From positions 1 to 54,328 of the IMG/VR virus record IMGVR_UViG_3300038701_001289: 54,328 bases of DNA, one strand, 5' to 3'. The position numbers and the translations under genes were made by a program. The notes under the pieces are model-generated. The model saw only the letters and a list, made by a program, of their open reading frames with translations. It had not been told where the DNA came from and searched no databases. Position 1 is the stretch's first letter. Each line of letters starts with the position of its first letter. The stretch is from a virus. This document shows positions 15,067 through 23,663 of this stretch, one piece after another.

Positions 15067-17162
15067 GTTTTCATTCTCGCGTAGGCGACAGACCGAAGAG
15101 AAACCGCAAAGCGGTCATACTCTACAAAGAGGCCAAAAAGGGTGCGTCCGTACCGGAGCTAGAGCTTGAAAAAGAGCTAGACCTTCGCGACACCCTGCAA
15201 AGCCTCAATTACGAGATAAAAAACCTGTCTGATCCATTGCTTAAAGAGCAATACGAAAAAGCGTTGGAAGAGACGGCGAAGACTGGCGACTTGGAAGAGA
15301 TGCTACGTCTCACGCGGTACGTTCGCGGCGTCGTACCACTGGATGAATTTCTGTACTCTCCCACATACCTTGGGATCGAAGAAAACGAGCTTTATCCCGG
15401 CGTTCTTGAGACGTTGGACGCACTGGACAGCGAACAGTATGTCGAATGCGTTATGAAGGGCGCAATCGGTGGCGGTAAGACAACCGCTGCGAACCTTTCG
15501 ATGGCACGGCAGATTTACAAGATTTCCTGTATGCGGAACCCGCAACAGACATTCGGCGTCCAGCAACACTCGTCTATCGTGTTCACTATCCAGTCTGTGC
15601 GTCTCTCGACAGCGAAGACGGCAGTGTTTGAAGAGATGGGCAAGTTCTTCAACAACTCTCCATATTTCAGAGAGATTTTCCCGTATGATCGGCGCATAAC
15701 CTCTCAGATGAAATTCATGCGTCACAACGTTTCCGTTCTGCCCGTGTCTTCATCTACCTCTGGCGCAATCTCTATGAACGTGATCGGAGGTCTTCTCGAC
15801 GAAGTTAACTTCATGCAGAGGGTGACACAGTCCAAGAACACCAACGCGGACGCGGAAGGCGAATACCACCAAGCCAAGGAACTGTACCTTACGCTATCGA
15901 AACGTCGCCGGTCCCGCTTCATGAACAAGGGCAAGCTGCCCGGTACGCTGTTTCTCGTGTCGTCGTCGCGTTACCCCGATGACTTCACAGAAGAGAAAGC
16001 CGCAGAAGCTGCTATGTGCGGCGGTGACGACCCTGAGATTTACGTGTTCTCCAAATCCTTGTGGGAAAGTAAAGGACGCGAACGCTACCAGCCGGAGGAA
16101 TTCAAGGTTCTTGTTGGTAACGAAAGAACGCGGTCACGCATTCTAGGTGACGGCGAAGAGGTGCAAGGCGAAGACCTGCGCGTCATCAGCGTACCAGAGG
16201 ATTTCCGCAGGGAATTCACAAAGGACATTGACGGCTCTATCCGAGACTTTGCAGGCGAAACCACACTGGCATCGCGCCCCTTCATCCACAATCGCGAAGC
16301 CATATTCGAGTGCATGGATTTGGCCGATCACTATGGTTATCGTTCCGTCATACCGCACGAGGATATTGACCTTGAGGTCAGCATCGCCTCTGTCATGGAA
16401 AGCGCGGTACGTCATGACGTGAAACAGATGCGCGTTGCTCACGTTGACCTTGCTGTGACTAGGGACAGTGCAGGTCTTGCGGTAGGCCACATAGCCGGTA
16501 CGAAAACGGTAGAACGGGTCAACCCAGACACGAAGAAGCGCACGGTGGAGGTTCTGCCCATCATTGCGTATGACTTAGTTCTGAGGATTATGCCGCCGCG
16601 TGATGGTGAGATAGACTTCTCGAAAATCCGCCAGATCATCTACGACCTTAGAGAGGTGCACAACATCCCGATAAAGGTTGTCACGACTGACGGGTTTCAG
16701 TCTGTCGATTTCCGGCAAACTCTCGCGAAGAAAGGCTATGCCACTGACTACCTGTCCATGGACAGGAACACACAACCCTATAAGACATTGCGCGATGCTT
16801 TGTACGAAGGTCGGCTGTTCCTGCCGCGTCACCAGACGCTTGTGAAAGAATTGACGGAACTCGAATACGTACAGCAGCGCAACAAAGAGAAGATCGACCA
16901 CAAACCGCGCGGTTCTAAAGACGTAGCGGACGCGGTGTGCGGTGTTGCCTCTTACCTGCTTACGCGGCGCAGCACATGGACAACTCAACCCCGCTTTCAA
17001 GGAACTAACGGGATCATGTTGCATGGCAACCGTACAGGCATGGGTAGCGTTGTTCTCGACGAAGTGGACGAAGAGGATTTGGTTGAACAGCGTGGCCGAA
17101 AGAGCATAAAAAACCGCCGTTCAATCAACAGAATGCAGCCTCGCAGACGGTCACTCAACTGA
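15063..17162 (+). CDS. terL: Terminase large subunit
   Basis: The packaging motor ATPase/nuclease that pumps DNA into the prohead. Walker A is GAIGGGKTT with Lys139, Walker B is GGLLDEVNF with Asp246/Glu247, and coupling residues follow around VSSSRYPDD. The RNase H-like nuclease domain starts near 455: HVDLAVTRDSAG (Asp462), VVTTDGFQ (Asp543) and SKDVADAV (Asp620/Asp623) are the three acidic clusters. The N-terminal 125 residues are a helical extension. Length 699 aa is long for the family. It closes a tight ParB-like/TerS/TerL string; a promoter follows. Confidence 0.95.
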   Translation: MSFHSRVGDRPKRNRKAVILYKEAKKGASVPELELEKELDLRDTLQSLNYEIKNLSDPLLKEQYEKALEETAKTGDLEEMLRLTRYVRGVVPLDEFLYSPTYLGIEENELYPGVLETLDALDSEQYVECVMKGAIGGGKTTAANLSMARQIYKISCMRNPQQTFGVQQHSSIVFTIQSVRLSTAKTAVFEEMGKFFNNSPYFREIFPYDRRITSQMKFMRHNVSVLPVSSSTSGAISMNVIGGLLDEVNFMQRVTQSKNTNADAEGEYHQAKELYLTLSKRRRSRFMNKGKLPGTLFLVSSSRYPDDFTEEKAAEAAMCGGDDPEIYVFSKSLWESKGRERYQPEEFKVLVGNERTRSRILGDGEEVQGEDLRVISVPEDFRREFTKDIDGSIRDFAGETTLASRPFIHNREAIFECMDLADHYGYRSVIPHEDIDLEVSIASVMESAVRHDVKQMRVAHVDLAVTRDSAGLAVGHIAGTKTVERVNPDTKKRTVEVLPIIAYDLVLRIMPPRDGEIDFSKIRQIIYDLREVHNIPIKVVTTDGFQSVDFRQTLAKKGYATDYLSMDRNTQPYKTLRDALYEGRLFLPRHQTLVKELTELEYVQQRNKEKIDHKPRGSKDVADAVCGVASYLLTRRSTWTTQPRFQGTNGIMLHGNRTGMGSVVLDEVDEEDLVEQRGRKSIKNRRSINRMQPRRRSLN

Positions 17163-17171
17163 TCATCTCTA

Positions 17172-17200
17172 TTGCTATTCAATGACATTCGTCGTATTAT
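17172..17200 (+). promoter_or_regulatory. Sigma70-like promoter
   Basis: TTGCTA, 17-bp spacer, TATTAT. It lies in the 73-bp gap after the terminase. Confidence 0.7.
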
Positions 17201-17235
17201 AAAAGCCGGAAAAACGGAAATACACGAATAGCAAA

Positions 17236-17775
17236 ATGGCAGTCAAACGCAGGCGGATTAAAACCCGTAAACTAGCAAAACCAGAGCCTAGCGTCGATGA
17301 GCTTCTAGCCGAGATGCGGGCTTTGCTTTTGGCAGGTCACGGCACCGAGGAAGACGCTCGTGCGTATTTTACGCAACAGTACAGGCATCGCTTGAACGGG
17401 CTACAATCGATTATAACCAAGGCTGTTGAAACTCGTTCTTGGAAGCATATGGACGGGTGTTACATGCAAGCAGCGGAACTGTTCGTGCTTGCTTCCGTGC
17501 TTTACGAGAAGCATCCAGAGCACGTGATTATGAGCGATGCGGCTTACGATCACCTTTCGCGCTGGATATTGAAGAACTTCAAAAAGCTGCCGAAAGATTT
17601 TCGTAGCTGGTACAACATTACGTCGATAGACTTGAAAGCAGGGACTGGTCACGCGGTGGTTCAACAGGAACCGGTACGCTGGATGGTGTTTTTGATCACA
17701 GGTCACGACGAACCGGCCCCATCCTCTACAAAGAAACCCAAAGTGCGGAGAAAACGACGTGTCAAGCGAACCTGA
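17236..17775 (+). CDS. Unknown protein, paralogue A1, 179 aa
   Basis: Basic ends (VKRRRIKTRKLAK; KKPKVRRKRRVKR) flank a helical core at about 60-120: LFVLASVLYEKHP, MSDAAYDHLSRWILKNF. The same pattern (LASVLY ... NAAYDKLRDHLF) recurs in the gene at 19284, so the two are paralogues. The core recalls the N-terminal Ia-like segment of NAD-dependent DNA ligases (isDaeYDxLxxeL), but no adenylation domain follows; that resemblance is only a lead. A repeat copy is read LQSII near residue 56. Confidence 0.65.
   Translation: MAVKRRRIKTRKLAKPEPSVDELLAEMRALLLAGHGTEEDARAYFTQQYRHRLNGLQSIITKAVETRSWKHMDGCYMQAAELFVLASVLYEKHPEHVIMSDAAYDHLSRWILKNFKKLPKDFRSWYNITSIDLKAGTGHAVVQQEPVRWMVFLITGHDEPAPSSTKKPKVRRKRRVKRT
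17402..17415 (+). repeat. Dispersed repeat copy 8
   Basis: TACAATCGATTATA followed by ACCA, intragenic, frame QSI. Confidence 0.88.
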
Positions 17776-18247
17776 ATACTACGATATTTCGAAGTTCAGC
17801 GACGAGCCGCTTAGGCATCGCGAAGACGTCGAAGAAGCACTTGCGGATATGTACGACAAGCTCAAGGAAGCCAGCGGCATCGAACGTTTGCGTCTGTCTA
17901 ACCGCATCGACCATGTCGAACAGCAGCTTGCTTTTCATGGGGCTAACCCCAAGGAAATACCGATAGACGAACTCAGACAGCACCTACACGAAGTACCGGG
18001 CGTCGGCGCACTGGAAGAGAAGTACAGGAAACGGATCAATAACCGCACCACAGGTATCCGTGCCTACTGTATAACCTGCATGGGCGACGACATGGCGGCG
18101 GTGCGAGAATGCGCGTCCGTAACGTGCCCGCTGCATCCGTTCCGCATGGGTAAAGACCCGTTCCGTGGTTATGATCTGCCAAAGGCCGTTCAACCTGTCA
18201 TTGAAGACGAATACGTGGAAGAGGATTTGGAAGATGACGACGACTGA
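17759..18247 (+). CDS. Cys-motif phage protein, paralogue B1, 162 aa, GTG start
   Basis: GTG 17759 follows GCGGAGAA. The C-terminal part (about 96-140) contains NRTTGIRAYCITCMGDD, AVRECASVTCPLHPFRMG: four Cys and a His that probably bind a metal. The same block occurs in the gene at 18664. This CxxC...ECxxxxCPLxxFRxG pattern is frequent in unassigned phage genes close to terminases. The N-terminal half is a predicted coiled coil (about 22-65) and the tail is acidic. Confidence 0.7.
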   Translation: MSSEPEYYDISKFSDEPLRHREDVEEALADMYDKLKEASGIERLRLSNRIDHVEQQLAFHGANPKEIPIDELRQHLHEVPGVGALEEKYRKRINNRTTGIRAYCITCMGDDMAAVRECASVTCPLHPFRMGKDPFRGYDLPKAVQPVIEDEYVEEDLEDDDD

Positions 18248-18662
18248 GCTTGCCAATTTTCAGCGCACATGGGTTGTCCGCAGCGCGGGCCACCCGTACA
18301 TCAGCTACTACGCTGTGTTGCTTTACGATCTGCACACCATGAGCCAACCACCTATCCTTTACATGCCAAACGCTACGCACGAGTTCGCCGTGGCGTCACT
18401 TGATCCAAAGTACAACCATCTCTACAAGGTTGGGCCGGATAACGAAGGGGCTTTGATCGAACTGGCAAAGACAACACCAACCACAGTCTCTTTGAAGGTC
18501 GAGCATATCTATCAGTTCAAAGCGGCGGGCGATGACGAAGCCGAGCAACGCATGGTTTTCATGCTGAATGACATCTCCACCAACAAGCTGTTTTGCGACG
18601 GTGATTACTATCAGTTGTGGGACCAGTACCACTCTGATTGCGTAAGCTTGAGAGGGAAATAA
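18234..18662 (+). CDS. Hypothetical protein, 142 aa
   Basis: ATG 18234 (MTTTELANFQRTWVVRS) overlaps the upstream gene by 14 bases and follows GGAAGAGG. Beta-rich, with many aromatic residues (YISYYAVLLYDLH, DGDYYQLWDQYH). No family recognised. It sits between the two Cys-motif paralogues. Confidence 0.6.
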   Translation: MTTTELANFQRTWVVRSAGHPYISYYAVLLYDLHTMSQPPILYMPNATHEFAVASLDPKYNHLYKVGPDNEGALIELAKTTPTTVSLKVEHIYQFKAAGDDEAEQRMVFMLNDISTNKLFCDGDYYQLWDQYHSDCVSLRGK

Positions 18663-18663
18663 C

Positions 18664-19086
18664 ATGGCGATAAAACGACGAGTGAACAGGGATATTCCAG
18701 AAGACACCGCACCTACCAAGCTTGTCATTGAAGCCGGTGAAAAGAAGCCAATGCCGAACAAGGGCCGCATCGCCGCCGTCATAGGCGACAACCCAACACC
18801 CTTGCAGGTGCGACGTATTGGTGCAGTCGCCGCGCAGGTGTACAGTACCGCTGATCAAGAATTCACCGTTGACGATCATGTGGTAGCCATGCGGTCGCCC
18901 TTTGACCCCTCGAACAACTCAGAGGTACGTTACCGTAATCGCGTCAGAAACAGGGCGACCGGCATAACCGCAATGTGCGTCGTATGCCAAGGCGGTATCA
19001 AAGCGGTGCGAGAGTGCATCGACACATCCTGCCCTTTGTGGGCTTTCAGGCTAGGGGGCGATCCTTTCTATGGCAAACGAAAGTAA
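18664..19086 (+). CDS. Cys-motif phage protein, paralogue B2, 140 aa
   Basis: The C-terminal 45 residues repeat the block of the gene at 17759: RNRATGITAMCVVCQGG, AVRECIDTSCPLWAFRLGGD. The N-terminal half differs from B1. A duplication with divergence outside the metal-binding module is the simplest reading. Confidence 0.7.
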   Translation: MAIKRRVNRDIPEDTAPTKLVIEAGEKKPMPNKGRIAAVIGDNPTPLQVRRIGAVAAQVYSTADQEFTVDDHVVAMRSPFDPSNNSEVRYRNRVRNRATGITAMCVVCQGGIKAVRECIDTSCPLWAFRLGGDPFYGKRK

Positions 19087-19309
19087 CAACCAACCGCTAG
19101 AATATACTTGCGATAAGTGCGGGGAAGCTTTCGTAAGTGGATGGTCCGACGAGGAAGCGTCTGCCGAATTCGAAGAGAACTTCCCCGAAACAGCCGACGA
19201 AGAAGAGACGGCGGTTCTTTGCGACGACTGTTACAAAGCGTTCATGCAGTGGCTGGAAACACAGGACAGGGAAGCCCTTCGAAATGGCGATCAAGCGAAG
19301 ACTAACTGA
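19070..19309 (+). CDS. Zinc-ribbon-like protein, 79 aa
   Basis: Two CxxC knuckles, YTCDKCGEAF (about 12-21) and VLCDDCYKAF (about 50-59), separated by an acidic loop, indicate a small zinc ribbon. Overlaps both neighbours. Such proteins bind nucleic acid or protein partners; the target is unknown. Confidence 0.7.
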   Translation: MANESNNQPLEYTCDKCGEAFVSGWSDEEASAEFEENFPETADEEETAVLCDDCYKAFMQWLETQDREALRNGDQAKTN

Positions 19310-19733
19310 CGAAGAGCGGTTTCAAACAGAGGTCGGCCCTAATTGGAAACAAGCTCTGCTACACCCGCTCTTGTACGGTATGGTGCAATTCGCCAAGTAC
19401 CCTTCTGATCCTGCGTCTATCACCAAAGCCATAGGCAGGGTCCGTAGCTGGAAGGGTGCTCACTATACAGACAAGGTATTCGTGTTTTTGCTTGCGTCTG
19501 TGCTGTATAGAGCCAACGGCGAAAGCTTCCTACAGAATGCGGCTTACGATAAGCTGCGAGACCATCTTTTCAGGCATGAACAAGATGTCCTCGAAAGCTG
19601 CGGCCTACACTTCCATGGACCTATGGTGTGGGATCATCGCAAGCTAACGAAGGTTACGCCGGGTGAACTTAGCCTACCGGCGGCGGCTGGAAAAAAGCCC
19701 AAAAGAAAGAAGCTGAAACGCCACCGTAAATAA
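19284..19733 (+). CDS. Unknown protein, paralogue A2, 149 aa
   Basis: ATG 19284 (MAIKRRLTDEERF) is used; the longer in-frame ORF would run against the preceding gene's whole length. Residues 70-110 (VFVFLLASVLYRANG, LQNAAYDKLRDHLFRHE) match the core of the gene at 17236. The C-terminus is very basic (KKPKRKKLKRHRK). Ends a unit; a repeat and a new promoter follow. Confidence 0.65.
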   Translation: MAIKRRLTDEERFQTEVGPNWKQALLHPLLYGMVQFAKYPSDPASITKAIGRVRSWKGAHYTDKVFVFLLASVLYRANGESFLQNAAYDKLRDHLFRHEQDVLESCGLHFHGPMVWDHRKLTKVTPGELSLPAAAGKKPKRKKLKRHRK

Positions 19734-19735
19734 CC

Positions 19736-19749
19736 TACAATCGATTGCA
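19736..19749 (+). repeat. Dispersed repeat copy 9
   Basis: TACAATCGATTGCAACGG, full tail, 12 bases before the -35 of the portal promoter. Confidence 0.9.
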
Positions 19750-19760
19750 ACGGATCGAAG

Positions 19761-19789
19761 TTGCTTAAACGGCAAGTCTCGTTTATAGT
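19761..19789 (+). promoter_or_regulatory. Promoter of the head gene unit
   Basis: TTGCTT, 17-bp spacer, TATAGT. GCGGAGA precedes the portal ATG. Confidence 0.7.
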
Positions 19790-19818
19790 CTCTGTAAATT
19801 TACGCGGAGATTGCAACG

Positions 19819-21594
19819 ATGGCCACCTCTACCCGCCGCAAGATACGGACTAAGGTCGATAAAAGACAAGCACCTGCAAAACGGACCCGGAGCAACTACC
19901 ACATGTTCCCCGGCGGTCTTAACGGCGAGGTTATCGGTAACACTGCCGAGCTTTCCGAGCTTACGGACCTAGCCGTTATCAACAAGGGTATATACGGGCT
20001 TTTCGACGACAGCGGCCCGCATTACAGTGTTATCTACGGCGACATCATGGACGCGACGGGTTTTCGGGTTATCGAACCCGCTTACACCTATCGCGACCTC
20101 ATGAAGGTCTTCCAATCGTCCACCATCCTGCGACAGTGTGTTGACAGCTACGTCACCAACATCGAGAGCTACGGCATCGATCTGGAATACGTAGGACCGG
20201 AGGGTCAGGAAAACTCTCGTGCAGCCCAGAACGAGAAAGCACGTATTAAACGTGTACTCGCAACCCTTACGACAGATGGTCGGCCTTTGCAGCGGCACCG
20301 GGAAGACAGCCGCGTTGATCTTGAGGTGCTTGGCGCGCGGGCCTTCGAAGTCATACAAGACGCGGCTGGCCGTGTTGTACATTTCGACCATGTACAAGTC
20401 AGTACGTTGCGGATGACCTCGAAAGAGAAGATACCGACACAGGTTGTCAAATACGACTTTGAAACGCGGGCGATGAAAACCATAAATCGCCGTTTCCGTC
20501 GCTTTATCCAGACCGACCCTGACACCGGCGAAAAGACGTGGTTCAAGGAATTCGGTGATCCTCGCCCGGTCAACCCCAAGACAGGGAACGTCGATTACTC
20601 CCTCGCAATCGAAGACGAGGCAACGGCGATATATTACGATCACCTGTATTCGCCGGGAACGCCTTGCGGTGTACCTCGTTGGGCTGGCGCGATCCCTGCC
20701 CTTCTTGGTTCTCGTGAAGCCGAGATGGTCAACCTCAACTTCTTCCGTGATAATGCAATACCGGCTATGGCTATACTCGTCAGCGGCGGTGCTCTGACAG
20801 AAGAAAGCTTCGAGAAGATCGAAAGCTACATATTGGGCGTCCGTGGCCAAGCTTCTATGAACCGTATCGTGGTCATGGAAGCCGTCGCAGAGGGTTCGGA
20901 AGCCGCCGCCATAGACGGGTCACTCCCTGCACCAAAGATTGACATCAAGCCGATGCTTTCTGAGCGGCAGCACGAGGGCCTTTTCAAGGACTACATTCAC
21001 GAGGCCGACAGGAAGGCACGTTCCAGCTTCCGCCTGCCGCCCATCTACATAGGTAGTGCTTCCGAGTACAACCGGGCGTCGGCGTTTGCGTCTGTGCTTA
21101 CCGCAGACCAACAGATATTCGTACCAGAACGTCGCCGTTGGGACGACATGTTCTATGACGTTGTGATTTCTACGCACGGCGTCAAATACTGGCGCGCTCG
21201 TTCCATGGGGCCGGGGATACAAGACCCGCAAGAGGTTGCACGTATCGTCAACAGCCTTGGCCGCGAAGGTGCACTTACTCCCAACATCGCAATCAAGATT
21301 GCCAACCGTTATCTTGACGCGGACATTCAACCGGTCATGTCGGAGTGGGGCGACTTCCCGTTTGCAGTCATCATGCAGTACGTGAAGGAAGGCCGCGAAA
21401 TCGACGGGCTGGATAGTTTCCTGAAAGAGGTCGAACAGGTCGCACCACCGGACCCGACCGATGAGGTGGACGACGCGCCCGGAAACACTCTTGAACCGAC
21501 GCAGAAAGTTATTCGTAGACTTGTCGATGAAGTTTCGGATAGACTGGCGTTACAGCTTGAAGACACCTTACAATCGATTGCAGGCCAAGAATGA
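19819..21594 (+). CDS. Portal protein
   Basis: 591 residues in the canonical position after the terminase and before the protease. Recognisable portal features: YRDLMKVFQSSTILRQCVDS near the start (about 92-112), a central clip/stem region, YDHLYSPGTPCGVPRWAGAI with the conserved PxGxPxW-type turn, and NLNFFRDNAIPAMAILVSGG (about 305-325). The portal forms the dodecameric ring for DNA entry and tail joining. Closest in layout to PBSX-type portals. The last codons carry a repeat copy (LQSIA). Confidence 0.85.
   Translation: MATSTRRKIRTKVDKRQAPAKRTRSNYHMFPGGLNGEVIGNTAELSELTDLAVINKGIYGLFDDSGPHYSVIYGDIMDATGFRVIEPAYTYRDLMKVFQSSTILRQCVDSYVTNIESYGIDLEYVGPEGQENSRAAQNEKARIKRVLATLTTDGRPLQRHREDSRVDLEVLGARAFEVIQDAAGRVVHFDHVQVSTLRMTSKEKIPTQVVKYDFETRAMKTINRRFRRFIQTDPDTGEKTWFKEFGDPRPVNPKTGNVDYSLAIEDEATAIYYDHLYSPGTPCGVPRWAGAIPALLGSREAEMVNLNFFRDNAIPAMAILVSGGALTEESFEKIESYILGVRGQASMNRIVVMEAVAEGSEAAAIDGSLPAPKIDIKPMLSERQHEGLFKDYIHEADRKARSSFRLPPIYIGSASEYNRASAFASVLTADQQIFVPERRRWDDMFYDVVISTHGVKYWRARSMGPGIQDPQEVARIVNSLGREGALTPNIAIKIANRYLDADIQPVMSEWGDFPFAVIMQYVKEGREIDGLDSFLKEVEQVAPPDPTDEVDDAPGNTLEPTQKVIRRLVDEVSDRLALQLEDTLQSIAGQE
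21569..21582 (+). repeat. Dispersed repeat copy 10
   Basis: TACAATCGATTGCA at the 3' end of the portal gene. Confidence 0.88.
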
Positions 21595-22220
21595 AAGTAG
21601 CAGACATCCTCCGAAAGGCTCAGACAGGGCCGGAACGCATTGTCGCTAACTACGCTATAACGGGTTTCGACGCGGATGAGCAGATCGTCTACGGTCAGGT
21701 TTATTCCCCGAATGTGCTTGATGCTCACGGGCATTACATGGAAGCCGACGAACTTCGAAAGGTTGCCCACCAGTTCTTGACCGATGGTCTTTTGACATCC
21801 ATTGACGTGCAGCACAACAACGTGCCGGTTGACGCCACAATCGTCGAGAGCTTCATCGCAAGGAAAGGCGATCCTGACTACGAGGAAGGTTCTTGGGTCG
21901 CGGCAACCAAGATCAATGACGCCCTCGTTTGGAACGCGATAAAGGACGGCAAGATCAACGGATATTCTTTCGAGATTTTGACGTACCGCGATGACGTCGA
22001 AGTGGAGATTGAGTTTAGCTCGTGGTATTATGGCTTTACTGCGCCTGATCCGCATGATAAACATGATCATCCATTCATGGTCCGGTTGGGCAAAAATGGG
22101 GAAATCGTCTGGGGGCGGACAGGTGTTGGCTCTGACGGAAGCCCCGGTCATATCATCTCAAACAGCAACATCACGGAAGCGGTGAGCGGACACACTCACC
22201 GTATTCACATGAGGGATTGA
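21591..22220 (+). CDS. XkdF-type prohead serine protease
   Basis: Overlaps the portal by ATGA. The region 28-130 matches the XkdF/Peptidase_S78_2 plan: YGQVYSPNVLDAHGHYME, then IDVQHNN (His of the presumed catalytic site), VESFIARKGDPDY, GSWVAATKI, and INGYSFE with the Ser. These proteases mature the prohead by cutting scaffold and capsid precursors. The C-terminal tail ends in a SGHTHRI stretch seen in related phage proteins. The call rests on order plus motif. Confidence 0.8.
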   Translation: MKVADILRKAQTGPERIVANYAITGFDADEQIVYGQVYSPNVLDAHGHYMEADELRKVAHQFLTDGLLTSIDVQHNNVPVDATIVESFIARKGDPDYEEGSWVAATKINDALVWNAIKDGKINGYSFEILTYRDDVEVEIEFSSWYYGFTAPDPHDKHDHPFMVRLGKNGEIVWGRTGVGSDGSPGHIISNSNITEAVSGHTHRIHMRD

Positions 22221-23602
22221 TGAGACCGAAAGTTGTGAAATCCAAACAGAAGGCCAGTCGATTGCACGGCTCTTCTGCCAGTTTCGTTTCCCTCGTTGAC
22301 CGAGGTGCAAATGAAACACCATTCACCCTAATCAAGTCAAAGCACGGAGCAACCGCTATGACGATCAAGAAGCGCAGCAAGTCGCGCAAATCCCACAAGT
22401 CGGTTGCAAAGCCGACCGCGCAGGCCAAAACGGAAAGTGTTGAACGCACTGAAACCGTTGTGGCCAAGATGGTTTTCGACGGCGACGTTTTCGAGACCGA
22501 ACAGGATGTTCGCGACTATCTCGAAAAGGCCGAATGGGATGTTGAAAGCGACATCTCCGTCGAAGAGAACGAAGAAGGCGATTGGGTGGCCCGTCCCGAA
22601 GGCACCGACGACGCCGACTACGAACGGGTTTCGAAGGTCGAGCTTGAAGAAGAAGGCGTCGAAGCATTCGTCGGTGAACTTCTCGTCAAGGAAGACGATG
22701 ACGACGACGATGACGACGCCTCGGATGACGATGACGACGACGATGAACCGGAACAGATCGACGCTTCCGCTGACGACGATGACGACGCCTCGGACGATGA
22801 CAAGGCCAAGGCCAAGAAGGCAGCACCCAAGCGCAAGCCTGTTGCCAAGGCCAACGGCGACGACAAGAAGTCGGGCGACGGCGGCAAGCCCAAGACCGTT
22901 TCCAAGCGCGCCGAATTCCTTTCCAAACGTGCCGACGAACGCACCAAGGAAAAGAAGTTCGACGGTTGGGATGCCCGCGTCTCTGACGGCAACACCCTCG
23001 GTGAGACGATCAAGGCCGGTATGTCTTGGGACGGGGTTCCTCCCGGCTACTACGATGTTGCGTCTGCGTTCAACTCCACTGTCGCCAATATCGTCAAGGG
23101 CGAGAACACCGACAAGCAGGACATGCTGAACAAGGCCGCTGCGGACTACGCCGAAATCATCGGCGCGCTGGACAGCTACTTCGACGCCTACATCGAAGGC
23201 GGTGAAACCATGATCGCGAAAGCGGTTGACGGTGATGAAGCTGTGAAGGCCCTTGAAGATTGGGCCAAAGGCTATGCCGACTTCGCAAACAGCGACGGTC
23301 AGCCGCCCGTGAACCAGCAGACCGTCGCCAAATCGGTTGAACCGGCTCCTGCCGTTACAATCGATTATACGAAAATGGGCGAGGAATTCTCGTCCGTTAT
23401 CTCCAAAGCACTCGGGCCTGTCGGTGACGCGCTCGAAGAGCTATCGGACACCGTCGGAGCAATCGCTTCGCGCAGTCCGACCAAGAAAGCTGCCGATACG
23501 ACAGACGGCAGCGCAGCCAAGCCGCGCAAGATCGGCAAGAAGGACACCGCCGACGAAGACGACGAAGAGTACCAAAAGTTCTCCAAGTCGCTCTTCGGCT
23601 AA
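22220..23602 (+). CDS. Acidic scaffold-like head protein, 460 aa
   Basis: Starts after GAGGG. The N-terminus (ASFVSLVDRGANETPFTLIK) is the stretch typically found next to XkdF-type proteases. The centre (about 155-195) is an extreme Asp-rich run followed by Lys/Ala-rich segments. Residues 220-400 are mixed helical, including a WDARVSDGNTLGETIKAG block. Charged, low-complexity, cleavable proteins between protease and capsid gene usually act as internal scaffolds, and that is the inferred role. Codon use is GC-rich like the capsid gene. Confidence 0.65.
   Translation: MRPKVVKSKQKASRLHGSSASFVSLVDRGANETPFTLIKSKHGATAMTIKKRSKSRKSHKSVAKPTAQAKTESVERTETVVAKMVFDGDVFETEQDVRDYLEKAEWDVESDISVEENEEGDWVARPEGTDDADYERVSKVELEEEGVEAFVGELLVKEDDDDDDDDASDDDDDDDEPEQIDASADDDDDASDDDKAKAKKAAPKRKPVAKANGDDKKSGDGGKPKTVSKRAEFLSKRADERTKEKKFDGWDARVSDGNTLGETIKAGMSWDGVPPGYYDVASAFNSTVANIVKGENTDKQDMLNKAAADYAEIIGALDSYFDAYIEGGETMIAKAVDGDEAVKALEDWAKGYADFANSDGQPPVNQQTVAKSVEPAPAVTIDYTKMGEEFSSVISKALGPVGDALEELSDTVGAIASRSPTKKAADTTDGSAAKPRKIGKKDTADEDDEEYQKFSKSLFG
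23356..23369 (+). repeat. Dispersed repeat copy 11
   Basis: TACAATCGATTATA, intragenic, frame TID. Confidence 0.88.
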
Positions 23603-23663
23603 TCCGTCACCATTTCAACTCAACACTGACTGAAACTCGGTTTACTACGAAGGAAACCAAATC

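Noticed and set aside
17236-17775. NAD-dependent DNA ligase
   Set aside because: Only a short YD-L motif resembles the ligase Ia segment. The KxDG adenylation motif and all later domains are missing.
22404-23129. 241-codon + strand ORF inside the scaffold-like gene
   Set aside because: An out-of-frame Arg/Thr/Ser/Pro-rich shadow of the Asp-rich repeat region.
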